From: Ignavibacteria bacterium
GTDB taxonomy: Bacteria; Bacteroidota; Ignavibacteria; Kapaibacteriales; Kapaibacteriaceae
Assembly (NCBI GenBank): GCA_947495975.1
Contig: CANMBE010000008.1
Location: 1 to 64,000 of the forward strand
Direction of reading: 5' to 3'
DNA: 64,000 bases
The notes beneath the pieces are model-generated. The model saw nothing but the letters and a program-made list of their open reading frames with translations, made no database searches and was not told where the DNA came from. Below, in pieces: positions 63,066 through 64,000 of the stretch. Position 1 is the first letter of the stretch; every line of letters begins with the position of its first letter. Both the position numbers and the translations under genes were made by a program.

Positions 63066-63097
63066 TTGAAAACCCTTGTGGATAGCTGATATCTTAG
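63066..63097 (+). promoter_or_regulatory. Promoter of hup (TTG ... TATCTTAG)
   Basis: TTG at 63066-63068 and TATCTTAG at 63090-63097 (one mismatch from TAnnTTTG) are 21 bases apart, close to the Bacteroidota -33/-7 spacing. It lies in the 158-base spacer before hup and leaves a leader of about 38 bases. The remainder of the spacer shows nothing else clear. Confidence 0.55.
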
Positions 63098-63138
63098 CAC
63101 TACAATTGGTGTTTACATACATTTTTTACGGGGATCTC

Positions 63139-63492
63139 ATGAACAAAGCAGAACTGATTGAAGCTATCGCCAATGGCGCTGGCCTCAGCAAGTCGCAGTC
63201 CGACAGCGCATTGAACGCGACAATCAACGCGATCAAGACAGAGCTAGGTAAGGGCGGCGGAGTTTCTCTCATCGGTTTCGGCTCATTCAGCGTTGGCAAG
63301 CGCGCAGCGCGTACGGGTCGTAATCCATTTACTGGTGCCGCACTCAAGATTGCCGCCCGTAAGGTTGCGAAGTTCTCAGCCGGTGCTGATCTCAAAGCCG
63401 TTGTGAACGGTGAGAAGAAGGTTGGCGGAGCGAAGAAGGCAGCCCCAAAGAAGGCAGCTCCTAAGAAGGCAGCAGCGAAGAAAAAGAAGTAA
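63139..63492 (+). CDS. hup: HU-family DNA-binding protein with lysine/alanine-rich tail
   Basis: A 117-residue nucleoid protein. Residues 1-90 are the HU core (MNKAELIEAIANGAGLSKSQ, LIGFGSFSVGKRAARTGRNP, and the arm tip FTGAALKIAARKVAKF). The last ~25 residues are a basic tail of AAPKK-type repeats ending AAAKKKK, like the C-terminus of histone H1. Such tails are known in a few bacterial HU proteins and add non-specific DNA binding and compaction. ATG 63139 is chosen for the canonical N-terminus. It has its own promoter and a perfect terminator. Confidence 0.95.
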   Translation: MNKAELIEAIANGAGLSKSQSDSALNATINAIKTELGKGGGVSLIGFGSFSVGKRAARTGRNPFTGAALKIAARKVAKFSAGADLKAVVNGEKKVGGAKKAAPKKAAPKKAAAKKKK

Positions 63493-63508
63493 CTGTAAAC
63501 AGTTTCAG

Positions 63509-63536
63509 AGCCCGCCAAATTGGCGGGCTTTTTTTT
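63509..63536 (+). terminator. Intrinsic terminator of hup
   Basis: GCCCGCCA (63510-63517) and TGGCGGGC (63521-63528) form a perfect GC-rich stem with a short loop, followed by eight T. It ends 18 bases before the pyrB start. Confidence 0.93.
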
Positions 63537-63553
63537 GCGCATTTTTGCATGTG

Positions 63554-64000
63554 ATGGTGGTACCTCATCTTTTGTCGACTAGTGATCTCTCCGTCGAAGA
63601 CATAAACAATCTTCTTGACGACGCAGCCACCGTTCTAACACCCGATGGTCTGCAGCCGAAGCATTCCACTGAGTTGAGCGGAAAAAGACTCGTTCTGGCT
63701 TTCTTCGAGCCATCAACTCGAACACGTCTGTCGTTTGAAACAGCAGCAGACCGTTTGGGCGCTTCATCGATCTTCTTTCAGACCACGGGCAGTAGCGTGG
63801 AGAAGGGCGAGACAATGCGCGAAACAATACATACAATCCAGGCTATGGGATTTGATGCCATTGTCATCCGTCACGCAACAAATGGTATACACGGTGAAAT
63901 TGCATCCTACACATCGATGTCTGTCATCAACGCTGGTGAAGGCTCTGCTCAACACCCAACGCAAGCTCTACTAGACGCCTCAACAATTCGTGAACGCCTT
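63554..64000 (+). CDS. pyrB: Aspartate carbamoyltransferase catalytic subunit, N-terminal part
   Basis: The last 447 bases encode 149 residues without a stop: MVVPHLLSTSDLSVEDINNL, then the carbamoyl-phosphate loop FFEPSTRTRLSFETAADRLG, SSVEKGETMRETIHTIQAMG, VIRHATNG and INAGEGSAQHPTQALLD. This is the carbamoyl-phosphate domain; the aspartate domain lies beyond the window. It catalyses the first committed step of pyrimidine synthesis. The ATG at 63554 gives the usual short N-terminus. No Shine-Dalgarno sequence is seen. Any attenuation signal would have to lie in the short gap after the hup terminator, and none is evident. Confidence 0.95.
   Translation, partial: MVVPHLLSTSDLSVEDINNLLDDAATVLTPDGLQPKHSTELSGKRLVLAFFEPSTRTRLSFETAADRLGASSIFFQTTGSSVEKGETMRETIHTIQAMGFDAIVIRHATNGIHGEIASYTSMSVINAGEGSAQHPTQALLDASTIRERL

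Overview
The window looks like a chromosome segment of a diderm bacterium in the FCB group. I favour a Bacteroidota/Chlorobiota relative such as Kapabacteria or Ignavibacteria. The grounds are three proteins with type IX secretion (T9SS) style C-termini, including a gingipain/PorU-like C25 peptidase; LPS genes (kdsA, lptC); 2-oxoglutarate:ferredoxin oxidoreductase; hpnC/hpnD; HPr kinase without PTS genes; and Bacteroidota-type TAnnTTTG promoter boxes, the clearest just upstream of a tRNA gene. Base composition is near 50% GC. Several genes nevertheless have good Shine-Dalgarno sequences, which is not typical of Bacteroidota proper. The lineage call is inference; no rRNA is present.

Layout. 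1-9 kb: kbl (cut by the left edge), a secreted Asp-box protein, an acyltransferase, mnmA, then tgt-yajC-ribBA-greA. 9-18 kb: a secreted SGNH esterase, accD, arginase, an outer-membrane barrel, and hpf-hprK-lipoprotein-DNA-binding protein. 18-30 kb, minus strand: an unknown helical protein, patatin, korB, korA, a GltD-like iron-sulfur flavoprotein, a NuoE-like protein, hpnD, hpnC and a PpiD-like chaperone. 30-35 kb: a ParB/SbnI-like, metallo-beta-lactamase and Rieske trio, a PASTA protein, nrnA and lysine 6-aminotransferase. 35-47 kb: an unknown membrane protein, the 1,870-residue C25 peptidase, gyrA and a TonB-receptor-like protein. 47-51 kb: acyl-CoA ligase, nitroreductase, type III polyketide synthase and ICMT-type methyltransferase, which look like one biosynthetic operon. 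51-60 kb, minus strand: tRNA-Met, a bifunctional-nuclease-family protein, etfBA, uvrA and ftsK. 60-64 kb: the overlapping run kdsA-lptC-tpiA-pgsA-pgpA, then hup and the start of pyrB. No gene-free stretch exceeds 300 bases, and I saw no CRISPR array, prophage or insertion sequence.

The most unusual material is outside gene calling. (1) Several spacers consist of an inverted repeat at or near the upstream stop codon followed by three or four octamers of the form GTAACYCY, running up to the next gene. (2) A non-palindromic G-run motif family (TAGGGGGCT and AAGGGGCT) occurs far more often than chance, and the five-G form lies almost entirely on one strand. (3) Promoter-like boxes sit only 3-8 bases before several start codons, suggesting leaderless or near-leaderless mRNAs. 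(4) The type III PKS cluster and the Kor/GltD-like/NuoE-like cluster are the best candidates for uncharacterised biochemistry. All counts were made by eye.
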